From contig OX621255.1 in assembly GCA_951640165.1 (NCBI GenBank), forward strand, positions 4,712,001 through 4,776,000: DNA of 64,000 bases, given 5' to 3'. A program made the position numbers and the translations under genes. Positions 44,481-55,339 of the stretch are shown here, one piece after another. Numbering within the stretch: the first letter of the stretch is position 1; each line of letters begins with the position of its first letter. The notes under the pieces were generated by a model, which was not told the origin of the DNA, ran no database searches, and saw nothing but the letters and a program-made list of their open reading frames with translations. The DNA comes from Pseudoips prasinana (taxonomy: Eukaryota > Arthropoda > Insecta > Lepidoptera > Nolidae).

Positions 44481-45307
44481 CATTTTAAAAACCACACTTG
44501 TAGATGTGGTAGGCTCTGTAAATTTTCTTTTTAACTGTAATATAAAGGATAAAACAATAATACAATACTGAACATGAAATTTACTAATTTTCCCAAAAAA
44601 CAAGTGACACTAGTAAATAAAAACTGCATACTAATAAATATTTTATTTTATTCCAATATAATTATGAATACAATTCGGAATATTAATAATAGTTAACGCT
44701 TAATTAAAACCTAAACTCAAAAAAATATCAAATTCAAAATTCGTGCCAGTGGGTAACGTTCCTAGAATACTGGCAGCATTGCCACGTTGAATAGCAATGT
44801 TCAGTTGTTGAGCGAAATACAGGCCATCATTTCGGGAACGTGTCGTTTCTAGAACTACTAGTCAAGCTGCCGTTTCTCTATAGATGGTCGATGACTTATT
44901 ATTAATATTTCGAATTGTTATTCATGTTATATTGGAAATAAAATTAAATATTTTATGGGTAAAAAATGCATAGTTACGAACCGATATATCCAGTTTTAAA
45001 CAAGGTAAAGTTCCCTTCTTTAATTTTCTAAGGCCTTTTATGTTACTACGAAGTCTTCATCGTTAAAATGGCAAGAACAAATTTTTGTATATTTAGAGGG
45101 AGACCAGTCTTGTCTGTTAATTTTTGCTATCCATTTTTGTCTAAGGTTATCTTCAGATGGCAATCTATTTTAAAATTTGACTAAATAAACTAGGTAGGCT
45201 TGAAGTACTTAATTTAAATTAAGTAAACAACGAGCATACTAATAGAGGGAAGTAGGTACTTTAATTAAATTACTGTACATAGAATATTTAATTTATAGGA
45301 GATTGTA

Positions 45308-45345
45308 TTTTTTTGTGCAGTGCTGGAATGCACTGCACAAAAAAA
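45308..45345. repeat. Perfect 15-bp-arm hairpin
   Basis: TTTTTTTGTGCAGTG and CACTGCACAAAAAAA flank an 8-base loop, inside the P-like element. Confidence 0.8.
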
Positions 45346-45967
45346 GTGTTTAAGTACTTTCTATTTATGATACAGCTGCGGGACATTAGGTAAAATAACT
45401 GGATCCTAATTACGGCCCTGTTTTTGTTATGTTCATATTTGTTCGATAGATGGCGGTTTGTTTTTTTTTAATTATATTAAAAGCTACAAAAATGTATTTT
45501 GGCCATTAAAGGGGTTTTACGAATGAATGTAAAACAAATTTCAGTACATACGATTATTAGATTATGATAGTACTGAGCTACGTACCTAAATATTTTTTAT
45601 TCCCATGACCCCAAGTATCGCCATCTAATGTCGTGTAGAATTATGTTTCGAAACGCCGACGTTAAGGGAATTTTCTAGAACTATTTTGATAAAAAATCGA
45701 ATAAAATTACTTACAAATGAAATTTGATGCCATCCATAGCATTAGAACGTCTGTCTGAGTAGTTTTTACAAGATAAAACACAACACTTCATTATTTTTAT
45801 CTTCTAGCGCAAATATAGCTGTAAATTGTAAACGTGACGTAGTTGTGCACAGGACGAACGCCAACAATACATTGACTTAGGCCACGCCTACATGATGACG
45901 TTTGGACTCAGTTGAAAATCACAGTTCTCAGTTGCTTAGGCCGTCTCCTCTTTGTAATAGCTCCATG

Positions 45968-46119
45968 GTCCCGACGCAGTGGTTTATTTTTCGTTTAGCA
46001 CACAGCCAATACGTTGTTTGATTTGCGTATGTTTTCTTAAAGTGATATTGATATCCATTATGTAAAGCTACTCGACCCTTACCCCTTGTCAATATTTTTA
46101 TTTTTTCAATTAAAGACAT
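45968..46119 (-). pseudogene. FLYWCH exon of the MULE transposase, split by the P-like insertion
   Basis: Starts ATG at 46119 (MSLIEKIKILTRGKGRV), with HNGYQYHFKK, TTYWLCAKRKINHC and VGT completing the first half of a FLYWCH finger (W-x-C-x6-C). The frame then enters the P-like TIR and stops at 45928. The pre-insertion continuation lies at 42603-42591 on the other side (ITVM, followed by donor GTAAAT). The exon is therefore interrupted and the finger would not be made. Confidence 0.85.
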
Positions 46120-46844
46120 TTTAAAGTTTAAATCAAGCTATGATTTATATTTAAGCACATACAATAATATAACTGGAATGGAAATTAATTGCAATGATAT
46201 GTGTCATTAAAAGATACGTCTAGAATGACGTAATAGTCACATAGAATGTTAGATGAGTAAACAAAACTATTTTCAGCTCAAAGAAGAAGGTAAGTATGTA
46301 CATCTAAAGTATTTTAATGTTCACGAAGTTTCTTGGACTGGGTTTGTGTATGTTTTTGTGTTAATGACTGTACTTAGGCAGGTGAGAAAAACGGAAGAAA
46401 CATATTATATGAATTACGGTTATCCACCCCGTTCAGGGTGGATAGAAGGACACGCGTTTCCGAGTATCCTCCTTAGGGTGGCTTTTTTAGGGTGGATAAA
46501 CGGAATAAGCCAACACTTGCAGATGCCAACTATCAAGCAGTAGGTATTGCAGTTCGCCTTTTAAACTTACTTTGTCTACCTATATACCAAATCGTAGGTG
46601 CACTATGCACCTACTCAATTTCTCAATGCTTTTGGCATCAAATCCGCATCTGTAAATTTGTATGCAGGGATTTTTAAATTTTAATTAAAAGTAAATTTTA
46701 ATTGATAAATAAATGACTTATATTATCGTTTTATATTCATGTTGGCACCTAATAGCTAATAGGCGGTATTTTGTTTTTATGCCAGTTTATTCTTTTCTCT
46801 TTTTATTGACTATCTATAAAATACTAATATTTTAATGTCCTTAT

Positions 46845-47020
46845 AGATCCTAATAATCCTACTAATATTGTAAATGCGAAACTTTCGTGAGTATGGATGT
46901 TTAACTACTCTTTCACGCAGAAACTACCGAACGGATTTTGATGAAACTTTGTATTAACATAGCCTATATATCCGAATAACACATCTGCCTAACGCGGGTA
47001 AAACGTGGGACACAGCTAGT
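46845..47020 (-). repeat. CTAGCTGTGCCCCGCGG-family repeat, minus copy
   Basis: CCTACTAATATTGTAAATGC, CTACTCTTTCACGCAGAAAC and CCGAACGGATTTTGATGAAA, ending GGGACACAGCTAGTTTTAAC. Confidence 0.75.
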
Positions 47021-47487
47021 TTTAACTAAATTGATAAAGGTTAGCACCTCACATGCAAATAATCAAAATTAGTTCAATCACTTACACTTAAACATTATTC
47101 TTTTTTAAGTTAATTATTGGTTGTGGTATGTAAGTAATTATTGGTACAATCAAAACACTGAGGGGCTAATAAATCTTGTAACGATAACGCCATCTCTATC
47201 AAAATGTAGGTAGGTATATATTTGCTAAATTATATAAAATATTTTTGCTGGTCCAAAAGCTTTAAAAATAAGGTTCAAACTTCTAAAAAATTACGACACT
47301 TCCATAATACAACTCTTCATCCCTCCATTCAACCCCTTACAACCATTATCAGGGTCTAGACTGTCTTTGTACTAAATTTTATTTAAATCAGTTCCGTAGT
47401 TTTGGCGTGAAAGCGCGACAGACAGACAGAGTTACTTTCCCATTTATAATATTAGTAAGGATAAGCGACATCCACATGTACAGACAC

Positions 47488-47620
47488 CAGCACATCAAGC
47501 TACCCCAATCTGTCACATTTCCCCAATTGAAAGTGAACTTTATTCTTATATGATAAAGTTGAAAATCTATAAAATAAATTTGACAAATCGGGGTAGCTGG
47601 ATGTACTGACGTCTGTACTA
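47488..47620. mobile_element. MITE, CAGCACATCAAGCTACC family, copy 2
   Basis: Ends ACCAGCACATCAAGCTACCC and GGGTAGCTGGATGTACTGAC bracket TTCCCCAATTGAAAGTGAAC. Same design as 5751-5891. Confidence 0.75.
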
Positions 47621-47667
47621 TCTTAACACAATCAGTGATAATCTTTGGGGGTGGTCTTTGACCTGGG

Positions 47668-48412
47668 GGCCTACCGGCTAAGTCGCCGAACATTGGCATA
47701 GTGATCGTCGTTAAAACAAAAAATATACAGTATGTTAGGTTAAACGAGGGACATATTAAGGGAGGGTATTCAGTATTCGATTCTCGTCCCAAATATTTAA
47801 AAATCTATAACCCAATTTTTTTTCGTAATTGTCCTATAAAATACATCATCATGAACACTGAGTGCGCAAGAAGTGAACTTGTAAACAGCACCTAAAGTGA
47901 TCACGTGGCAAAACACGCGCCGATCCTGCCGAAAAGAAAGCTCGTGCGTAAACCCCGCCCATACCATTTTAGACCCGTTTGGTTTAAAGTATGAAGGGAA
48001 AATGGATTCTACCTAAAGGTCATTGACCCGCACACATGTTCTGCGATAATACTAAACACGTTAGGGCAAGGGTGTAACACGTTGTGAGACTTTTGCGAAA
48101 TTTTTGGTATGGTTCTGTTTGTTATTTATCAGTGTTTTTTTTGTTCATATTTTTATTAGTATCATATAAGCATACACTATTGTGGGTTTGAATACGTCCC
48201 TCGTTTAAACTAACATACTGTATAATAAAGGTTAAAAATAACTTAATCAATCGTTAAATCGGCTTCGACGTTGAAAATCGATGCCGGACCATTTATGACG
48301 TCACATGTGCTCATGGAAGCCGATTTAACGATTGATTAAGTCATTTTTAACCTTTATTTAATTGAACGCCGATCACTATTCCGATGTTCGGCGAATTAGC
48401 CGGTAACCCCTC
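47668..48412. mobile_element. Palindromic long-TIR MITE, copy 3, split by another MITE
   Basis: Outer arms GCCTACCGGCTAAGTCGCCG and, inverse, CGGCGAATTAGCCGGTAAC. Inner palindrome 48231-48362 with TTAATCAATCGTTAAATCGG arms. The left arm is interrupted at 47728-48220. Confidence 0.75.
47728..48220. mobile_element. TA-flanked MITE nested in the palindromic MITE
   Basis: CAGTATGTTAGGTTAAACGA and the inverse of TCGTTTAAACTAACATACTG close a 493-bp element; both then extend to GGGAC. TA flanks each end (47726-47727 and 48221-48222), as for Tc1/mariner-type MITEs. No coding capacity. Confidence 0.85.
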
Positions 48413-48779
48413 AGCACATTACGTCTTTCAGCTGAGATGATAAACGAAAAGCATTTGAATGCAGTTTCCACTAATGGATAGCTTGATTGGTGGGGAAGGT
48501 TAAATATATGATTCACCCAGTCTCAGGCGATGGCTTGTTAGTTACATAATGACGTAGATACCCAGAGTCGACACCACTTCGGTGGATACAATATGCCACC
48601 TACACAACATCTTTATTGCGTATGTCGTAACGGCGAGTTTTGTAGTGCATGTGTATCAACTGTCTATCGGTTCTCAACATGGCGCTGAAAATGTAAGCAA
48701 ATCCTAATAACTATCTACTATTTTCTGTGCTATAAGGATCTATCGTAAAAACTTATGTTTCGTAAAATATGGCTACCAC

Positions 48780-48975
48780 TAATCCTACTCATATTAGAAG
48801 TGCGAAAGTTTGTGCGTATGGATGGATGTAGTACCTATGGATGATACTCTTTCACGCAAAAAATACGGAACGGATTTTGATGAAACTTTGTAGTAATATA
48901 GCTTATATATCCGAATAACATATAGACTACAATTTATAAAGTTTAACGCGGGTGAAACCGCGGGGCACAGCTAGT
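48780..48975 (-). repeat. CTAGCTGTGCCCCGCGG-family repeat, minus copy
   Basis: TAATCCTACTCATATTAGAA, ACGGAACGGATTTTGATGAA and AACCGCGGGGCACAGCTAGT. Confidence 0.8.
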
Positions 48976-48977
48976 TA

Positions 48978-49400
48978 ATAATAAATATCTTTGGACAACT
49001 AACACACTGCCATCTGATCCCAAACTAGGCAAAGTCTGTACTATGGCAACCATACAACTGATATACATGCTTAGGTATATATTTCTAAACACATGCATAT
49101 TATAGACAAATTACACCCAAACACAGAACAAATAATCGTGTTCATCACCATTGACCTATATGTATTCTACTAGACGCGCAATCCCATATTGAGAATTTGC
49201 TCACTCAGTCAAAATTTTGGCCGCCGCGCGCCTCACCTCGCGCACTCCCGGACTGGGACAGAGTTTTTATTCGATACAGCGTATCTAGTTATACATATAA
49301 GTCAATGGTTCATCACGCAAAGATTTGTCCCGGGTGGGAATCGAACCCACGACCTCCGGCTTAGCAGTCAGGGTCAGTAAACTCTAGACCAACAGGCCAT
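48978..49400 (-). mobile_element. tRNA-derived SINE, minus strand, with a MITE inside
   Basis: Inverted tail CACTGCCATCTGATCCCAAA, then AATTACACCCAAACACAG. The head resumes at 49308: AAGATTTGTCCCGGGTGGGA and ATCGAACCCACGACCTCC. The MITE at 49149-49307 splits it. Confidence 0.8.
49149..49307. mobile_element. MITE, CATTGACC family, copy 2, inside a SINE
   Basis: Ends CATTGACCTATATGTATTCT and, inverted, CATTGACTTATATGTATAAC. GTTCATCAC flanks both sides (49140-49148 and 49308-49316), a 9-bp duplication of SINE sequence. The GC-rich core (GCCGCCGCGCGCC) is shared with 39736-39930. The 8-9 bp duplications suggest a MULE relative. Confidence 0.85.
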
Positions 49401-49458
49401 ACATGTATCATCCGAATGATGTCCACTGATGGCAATGGCCTCCCCAAAGATCTCCACA

Positions 49459-49766
49459 ATAGAATTGTGTTCATCATTTGGGGGATATGATTGACGATCA
49501 CAAGTGCCCTCATAGTACACAGAGAGAAGGTGCTGTCCGTTCCCTGGTAGATATTAATTGTGTCCATCATTTGGGGGATATGCTTGACGATCACAGTACG
49601 CTCATAGTACACAGAGAGAAGGTGCTGCCCGTTCCCTGGTAGATATTAATTGTGTCCATCATTTGGGGGATATGATTGACGATCACAAGTGCCCTCATAG
49701 TACACAGAGAGAAGGTGCTGCCCGTTCCCTGGTAGATATTAATTGTGTCCATCATATGGGGGATAT
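49459..49766. repeat. Tandem array of about 93 bp units, left part
   Basis: Units carry TGTGTCCATCATTTGGGGGA, TATGATTGACGATCACAAG and TAGTACACAGAGAGAAGGTG, then CCCGTTCCCTGGTAGATATT. The array stops at ATAT where the 49767 transposon begins and resumes at 54410. Confidence 0.9.
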
Positions 49767-52700
49767 CGCTCGTTTAAAAAAAAAAAGATGTAACACAAAA
49801 TTTACGAATTTTGACCTTCTACAATAAAACGCATATTCATTGCGTAAAGATTAGGTAGAATTCAACAGCCGTCTCGATACGTCAAAATCGTGCGAGATAC
49901 GCGATCGGTCTTCTCTTTTCAATAAACAGGATTGGACAGGACGATTCTAATAAATGGCGTGATTCAGTGATGAACCGGCAGTGACTGAGAGTGGGTGTGT
50001 TGTTCTGTGGTGTAATGGTGGTGTAACACGAAATTAATCTGTTTTTGACTAAAAGGTAACTATGAAAGTTTACAATTATTTTATAATAAACTGCATGATC
50101 TTTGAAATACTTCGTTTTTTTAGAAAAATTATTTGATGATGATTTGTATTAATTCTGTTTTGTTTTAAAAATGTAGCATGTTCGAAAAATTATGACGTAA
50201 TACTTCAGTTTCATTTAAAAAAATACGTGTTTTTCATTGGAGTAATTGAGTAACCATCGCTTTATAGTAAAACATAAACAGTAGCTAAAGTAAGATTCTG
50301 ATTTACCTCTTTTTATTATTTACGCGAATGGGAAATTGTATGAAATGTTTAACGTTAACGCTGTTTATTCGAAAATACCATTTTCTAATTATAATTTACA
50401 ATCATTGTTCGTCTTCAACTTTTTAGGTTATTATAGAACAATGGCGTCATCTTGGAGGTCCCGTAGAATTCTAGGTTTGGTTCAAACTGGAAATAACCAA
50501 GAACCATCTAGTAATGAAGAACTCGAGCACATAATTAGTCACGATGAGGTAAATAATTATATAATTATCATAGCCAATACTTACGGGTTCGAAATAAGAG
50601 AAATTAAGTTTTTAGCTGTCATTTAAGATATTAATTTTGCTCTTTATTGTTACTTGTAATCTATAATCTTACTAATAATAATACCTGTTTGCTAACATTA
50701 ATTTGTTACTTAATCACCGCAAAACCACTGAACGGATTTAGATTTAAATTGGTACAGGGGTAGATTAAAGTCTGTTTACTTTTATCTCCAAATTCTTATG
50801 GAAACAGATACAGCGCGGAGTACCTTACCTACCTCAGGGTGCCGCTAGGAAAATTGTAAACAATTTAGTTAACTTAAATTATATTTAAAAATTGCCTGTT
50901 GATGATGAATTGAACTAATATTTATATTAGTTTTGTCATTTTTATTTCAGACCAGAAGAGAATATCATGTAGATATTGAAAATCAGGAAAATCTATCTCG
51001 AGATTCTGAGCCGATGCCAATAACAGTTGAAAAGCCAAAATTTGATTTGAAACAGGATTCACCTACTGTTACAAAAATCGTTAGCCTAGTACCTGATTAT
51101 AGCAGTGATCCAACCGTGAGTGAAAATGATGATAGTATACACCTAAACAACAATGGCGAGCCTGCTGATAACGACTCTCAAATTTTGCCGATCTCCGGCA
51201 ATAATACGCAACGTTCTCGATCCTTCAGCTCATCTTCATCGTCTAGTTCCACTTCTTCTAGTTCATCCTCATCTTCATCAAGTTCTTCAAGCTCCAGTGA
51301 TGCTCCAGAAGTTAGTGAGGATCAACAAGTTATTCAGCAAAGAGCGCGTCGAAATAAGAACAGCGTGCCTAATTATAATATTTCCCCTATTTACTCAGAT
51401 GAAAGTGACATTGATCTCAGCGACGATGATCCTACCATAGATTATATTTCAATACCTAGAAAGCACATTAGGAGACAGAACTTTCTCTTTGAAGGATCAA
51501 CTTCAGATTCCTCTGACTCCAATAGCGAAACAAATAGTAGTCGTCGAGGACGCAAGAGATCACGAAAAATTGAGAAGTGGCAGCAAGTGCGATCGAAGCA
51601 ACTCCGTAATAAAGGCGAATCGTATGTCTCGATGTCAAAAAGACGTAAAACTGTTCCGGCTCGATTTATAAAAGACACATGTAACGAAAACTGTAAATTA
51701 AAGTGTAAAGATAAGATCGATGATGAGGGGAGATACCACTTATTTAGCTCCTTTTGGGACCTAGGGAACTTAGTTGCACAGAGGGCCTATTTACGAACGT
51801 GTATAGAAGATGTTACCCCCAAATATAAATACAGTAATTCCCAAAATCCCAGACGTCCAAACAAAGCTTTTTATTTTATTTTAAATGATAATAAAATAAG
51901 AGTATGTAAGACTTTTTTAAAGAATACACTGTCTATATCTGAAAGAATGATTTACACGGTGCAATCTAGAATGAACGATGATTTTATGCTTGATGACCTA
52001 AGAGGGAGACATAATAATCACAACAAACTTAACCCACAGTTACTAGATGACATTCGAAAACATATCAATACGATTCCAAAACTAGAATCACATTATGTTC
52101 GAGCTTCGAAGTCAAAGCAGTACATTGGCGGTGATAAGACTATTAAGGATTTGTACAATGATTTTGCTGCACAGCAAAGAAATACTAACAGGGAAGTAGG
52201 TAATTATATGGCATATTACAAAATTTTTAACAATGAATTTAATTTAGGATTTTACCAACCAAAGAAAGATCAGTGTGATCTATGCACATCATACCACAAT
52301 TCAAATGTTGAACAGAAACAAATTTTGGAAGATAAATATTGTAAGCATATGCAGGAGAAAACTTTGAGTCGTGCTGAAAAATTTGCCGATCGTCAAAATA
52401 TAACCAAAGACTCTAGAGTAGTTATCTATGACTTAGAAGCTGTTTTACAGTGTCCGAGGGGTGATACTTCGGCTTTTTATTATAAGTCGAAACTAAATAG
52501 CTATAATTTGACTATGACAGAGCTACTAAATGGAGATAAAAAAGCATATGACAATGTTTACTGTTTCTTTTGGACTGAAGTAGATGCTAAACGAGGTGCT
52601 AACGAAATTGGCTCTTGCATTTGGGAATATTTACAAAATTTGTGTGCAAAAGACGAAGAACCGAAACAAATTATATTTTACTCAGACAACTGCTGTGGGC

Positions 52701-54409
52701 AGAATAAAAATAAATATATCGCCACATTATATTTGTATGCAGTAACTAATCTAAATATTTCCAGTATAACACATAAATTTATGATAAGGGGACATACACA
52801 GAATGAAGCAGACAGTGTGCACAGCCTAATAGAAAGAGAGGTAAAGAAAAACTTAAAAGCAGGTCCAATTTATAGTCCAGACCAGTATGTTACCCTTATT
52901 AAAAATGCAAAAAAAAGTAAACCTGCAATTAATGTTCATGAAATGACCTTTGAGTCTTTTATCAACTTAAAGTCTCTTCAAGAGCAGTGGGGTTACAACT
53001 TTAGTGTAGACATAGATGGGAATACTGTAAATTGGAATGATGTAAAGGTTTTGCAGATGGTGAAATCAGAACCATTTAATTTTTATTATAAAACTTCCTA
53101 CAGTGATACTAATTTTAAACAAGTTGATATAAGAAACAAAAGAAAAAAATGGACCCAATAACTGCGATTACTCTAGATAAAGCATATAGCCAAAGACAAC
53201 AGCTAAGTGAAAATAAGAAAAAAGATCTAAAAGAACTACTAACAAGGAAATTGATTCCCTCCTTTTATGCAAGTTTTTATAATTCCATTGTTTAATTTTG
53301 ATGCTACTTATTTAAGAATGATAAATACTGTTTTTTTAGAAAGTGTAATAATATTACACACAATTATGTGTATTGCCACAAATTAAGTTCCTTTCTGCCA
53401 AACTATGTTTATTTATTTTTAATAAGGTTAGATTGTGAGTGAAACTTTTAAACTGTTTTAAAGAATTATTCTATGATACTGTTAATTTTTGATATAAAGT
53501 TTAATTTTTTATGTTATTATGTTAGAACTTAGTTAAAACTAAGTATTAAGTTTAAAACTTTTGGGAGTAAATTACTAGACTGATTGTTTTTTAAGCTAAG
53601 TTTACTTTGAAATAATTACTTAATTATGTTACATTTGAATCTCAACTAGTGATAATTATGCATAATCCAAGACTGACTTGCTAATAATTTGACTATTATT
53701 TAATGATTATAAAGTGTTTAACTGTGAGCTATTGTTTTGTTGAAATATTGTGTAAAACTGAGGTAGTGATTATTTGGTATTGTTTTTTTTAATTAGATAT
53801 TATCTTTAACTATTTCTATTTAAAAATTGAGAATATTTGTACTAGATTGCCTATAATCTAGGTTCCAAAAGGGAATCATGAACATGTGTGGCGGCATGTT
53901 AATTAATAATAAATATAATTATGGTTGATTATTCAGTGCAAATTTTGTTTCATTTTAAAAAATATAATTATTTTTTGTATTTTTTTTTATTGCAAAATGA
54001 TGCAATAATACATAAGCCAATATTATCATATTTTGATTAATAATAAAACGAAGTATTTTGGAATATATTTTAATATGCTCTTGCTAAATTATATAAAAGA
54101 GAATTATTTAGAATTGTTGCATGTTTATTTCATCTACTAACTAGAATGTTTTGGCATAAACTGATTTAACTCAAAACTTTTTTTTTGCTTCATTTTTTTT
54201 AAGGTATAATAGATAATTAGTATAAAAGTAACCATTTATATTAAAAGGCCATAGTTTTGTCAATCAAAATCAGTAGTTAAATTATCGAAACACCTAGTAA
54301 GTGGTCTAAAACTTTGAATCAAAGACAAGTCGGAATAAGTTGAAAACTTTAATCGCCGATTCCCACAAGTTGTAGTTTTTGAGTTACATCTTTTTTTTTT
54401 AAGCGAGCG
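49767..54409 (+). mobile_element. Complete DNA transposon, 4643 bp, ATAT duplication, probably Sola-type
   Basis: TIRs CGCTCGTTTAAAAAAA and, inverted, CGCTCGCTTAAAAAAA both run on to GATGTAAC and CAAAA, about 34 bases with few differences. ATAT flanks each end (49763-49766 and 54410-54413). A 4-bp duplication fits Sola elements, and the protein looks like that group, but the superfamily call is from memory of motif style. It carries one spliced transposase gene (50441-53294). 53300-54360 is AT-rich and noncoding. Confidence 0.85.
50441..53294 (+). CDS. Transposase (Sola-like, tentative), two exons, late frameshift
   Basis: Exon 1 at 50441-50548 (MASSWRSRRILGLVQTGNNQ, ending HDE then GTAAAT) joins exon 2 at 50951 (after TTTATTTCAG; TRREYHVDIENQEN) in phase 0. 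Regions: acidic N-terminus, poly-Ser (about 135-160), basic stretch (SRRGRKRSRKIEKWQQVRSK), a Cys motif (DTCNENCKLKCKDKI), and a second Cys pair (KKDQCDLCTSYH). The presumed catalytic DDE core has D530 in VVIYDLEAVLQCP, D615 in IIFYSDNCCGQNKN and E655 or D657 in RGHTQNEADSVHSLIE. The open frame stops at 53161. A one-base shift in the A-run at 53143-53150 brings in DPITAITLDKAYSQRQQL and KLIPSFYASFYNSIV to 53294, the usual C-terminal style of this family. Confidence 0.8.
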
Positions 54410-54413
54410 ATAT

Positions 54414-54860
54414 GCTTGACGATCACAGTACGCTCATAGTACACAGAGAGAAGGTGCTGCCCGTTCCCTGGTAGATATTAATTGTGTCCATCATTTGGGG
54501 GATATGATTGACGATCACAAGTACGCTCATAGTACACAGAGAGAAGGGGCTGCCCGTTCCCTGGTAGATATTAATTGTGTCCATCATTTGGGGGATATGA
54601 TTGACGATCACAAGTACGCTCATAGTACACAGAGAGACGGTGCTGCCCTTTCCCTGGTAGGTAGATATTAATTGTGTCCATCATTTGGGGGATATGATTG
54701 ACGAACACAAGTACGCTCATAGTACACAGAGAGACGGTGCTGCTCTTTCCCTGGTAGGTAGATATTAATTGTGTCCATCATTTGGGGGCTATGATTGACG
54801 GTCACAAGTACGCTCATAGTACACAGAGAGACGGTGCTGCCCGTTCTCTGGTAGATATTT
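54414..54860. repeat. Tandem array of about 93 bp units, right part
   Basis: About five further units of the array at 49459-49766 (GATATGATTGACGATCACAA, GTACGCTCATAGTACACAGA). Later units carry an extra GTAG in GGTAGGTAGATATT. Confidence 0.9.
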
Positions 54861-54869
54861 GACGGGCCG

Positions 54870-55075
54870 GTTGGCGTGGTTGGTAAATATAAATTTCACG
54901 CCACAGGTCGTGGTTCAATTCCCACCCAGGACAAATATTTGTGCGCATGAACATGTCTGTTTGTCCTGAGTCTGGGTGTAATTATCTATGTATGAACCAA
55001 TTTACAAAAGAAAAGTAGTATATGTAATAGGTATACCAGTTATCTGATTTCCATAGTACACTCGCGACGAGATCC
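54870..55075 (+). mobile_element. tRNA-derived SINE
   Basis: GGGCCGGTTGGCGTGGTTGG, GGTCGTGGTTCAATTCCCAC and TGTCCTGAGTCTGGGTGTAA, then ACCAGTTATCTGATTTCC. Confidence 0.8.
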
Positions 55076-55179
55076 AGAATTATTTATTTATTAACCCAAT
55101 AATGTCAATACATGACAGTCTCTGAGGTTCAGTATCTTTACATTCTTGTTCCTCCAAAATGTTTAATAAGTACATTAGA

Positions 55180-55330
55180 TAAAGTGACTGACCGGTTGGC
55201 GTTGTTGGTAAATGCATTCCACGCCGCAGGTCGTGGGTTCGATTCCCACCCAGGACAGATATTTGTGTGCTTGGACATGTATGTTTGTTCTGAGTCAGAG
55301 CGAAGTTATCTATATACCTACGTATGAATC
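55180..55330 (+). mobile_element. tRNA-derived SINE, 5' part
   Basis: GACCGGTTGGCGTTGTTGGT, GGTCGTGGGTTCGATTCCCA and CCCAGGACAGATATTTGTGT. The tail is lost; the repeat at 55340 follows. Confidence 0.8.
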
Positions 55331-55339
55331 TTAAAAAAG

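Larger units (their letters stand above)
42612..45967 (+). mobile_element. P-element-like transposon, 3356 bp, GTCCCGAC target duplication
   Basis: Perfect 26-bp TIRs: 42612-42637 starting CATGGAGCTATTACAAAG, and its inverse at 45942-45967. GTCCCGAC stands exactly outside both (42604-42611 and 45968-45975). An 8-bp GC-rich duplication and TIRs opening CATG are P-element traits; GTCCGGAC is the known D. melanogaster P consensus. Inside is a decayed P transposase on the plus strand plus older repeats (43000-43480). The insertion lies in the FLYWCH exon of the MULE transposon. Confidence 0.9.
40504..46511 (-). mobile_element. FLYWCH-MULE transposon with perfect 120-bp TIRs, split by a P-like element
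   Basis: 40504-40623 and 46392-46511 are exact inverted copies over 120 bases (outer GGCTTATTCCGTTTATCCAC). AACACTTG flanks both ends (40496-40503 and 46512-46519), an 8-bp target duplication. Each TIR holds its own inverse pair (TATCCACCCT / GGGTGGATA). The total is 6008 bp; removing the P-like insertion and one copy of its duplication leaves about 2644 bp. Cargo: MULE exon (-) at 40778-42010, a small antisense gene (+) at 42146-42570, and a FLYWCH exon (-) starting at 46119. Identical TIRs argue for recent transposition. Confidence 0.92.

Noticed and set aside
46253..46543. 96-codon plus-strand frame at the right end of the MULE element
   Set aside because: The last part translates the 120-bp TIR. 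A short ATG exon with a GTAAGT donor at 46254-46290 was noted, but no downstream partner was found.
49459..54860. CRISPR-like or gene-coding tandem array
   Set aside because: Plain tandem repeat of about 93 bp units; the open frames through it are by-products of the unit length.
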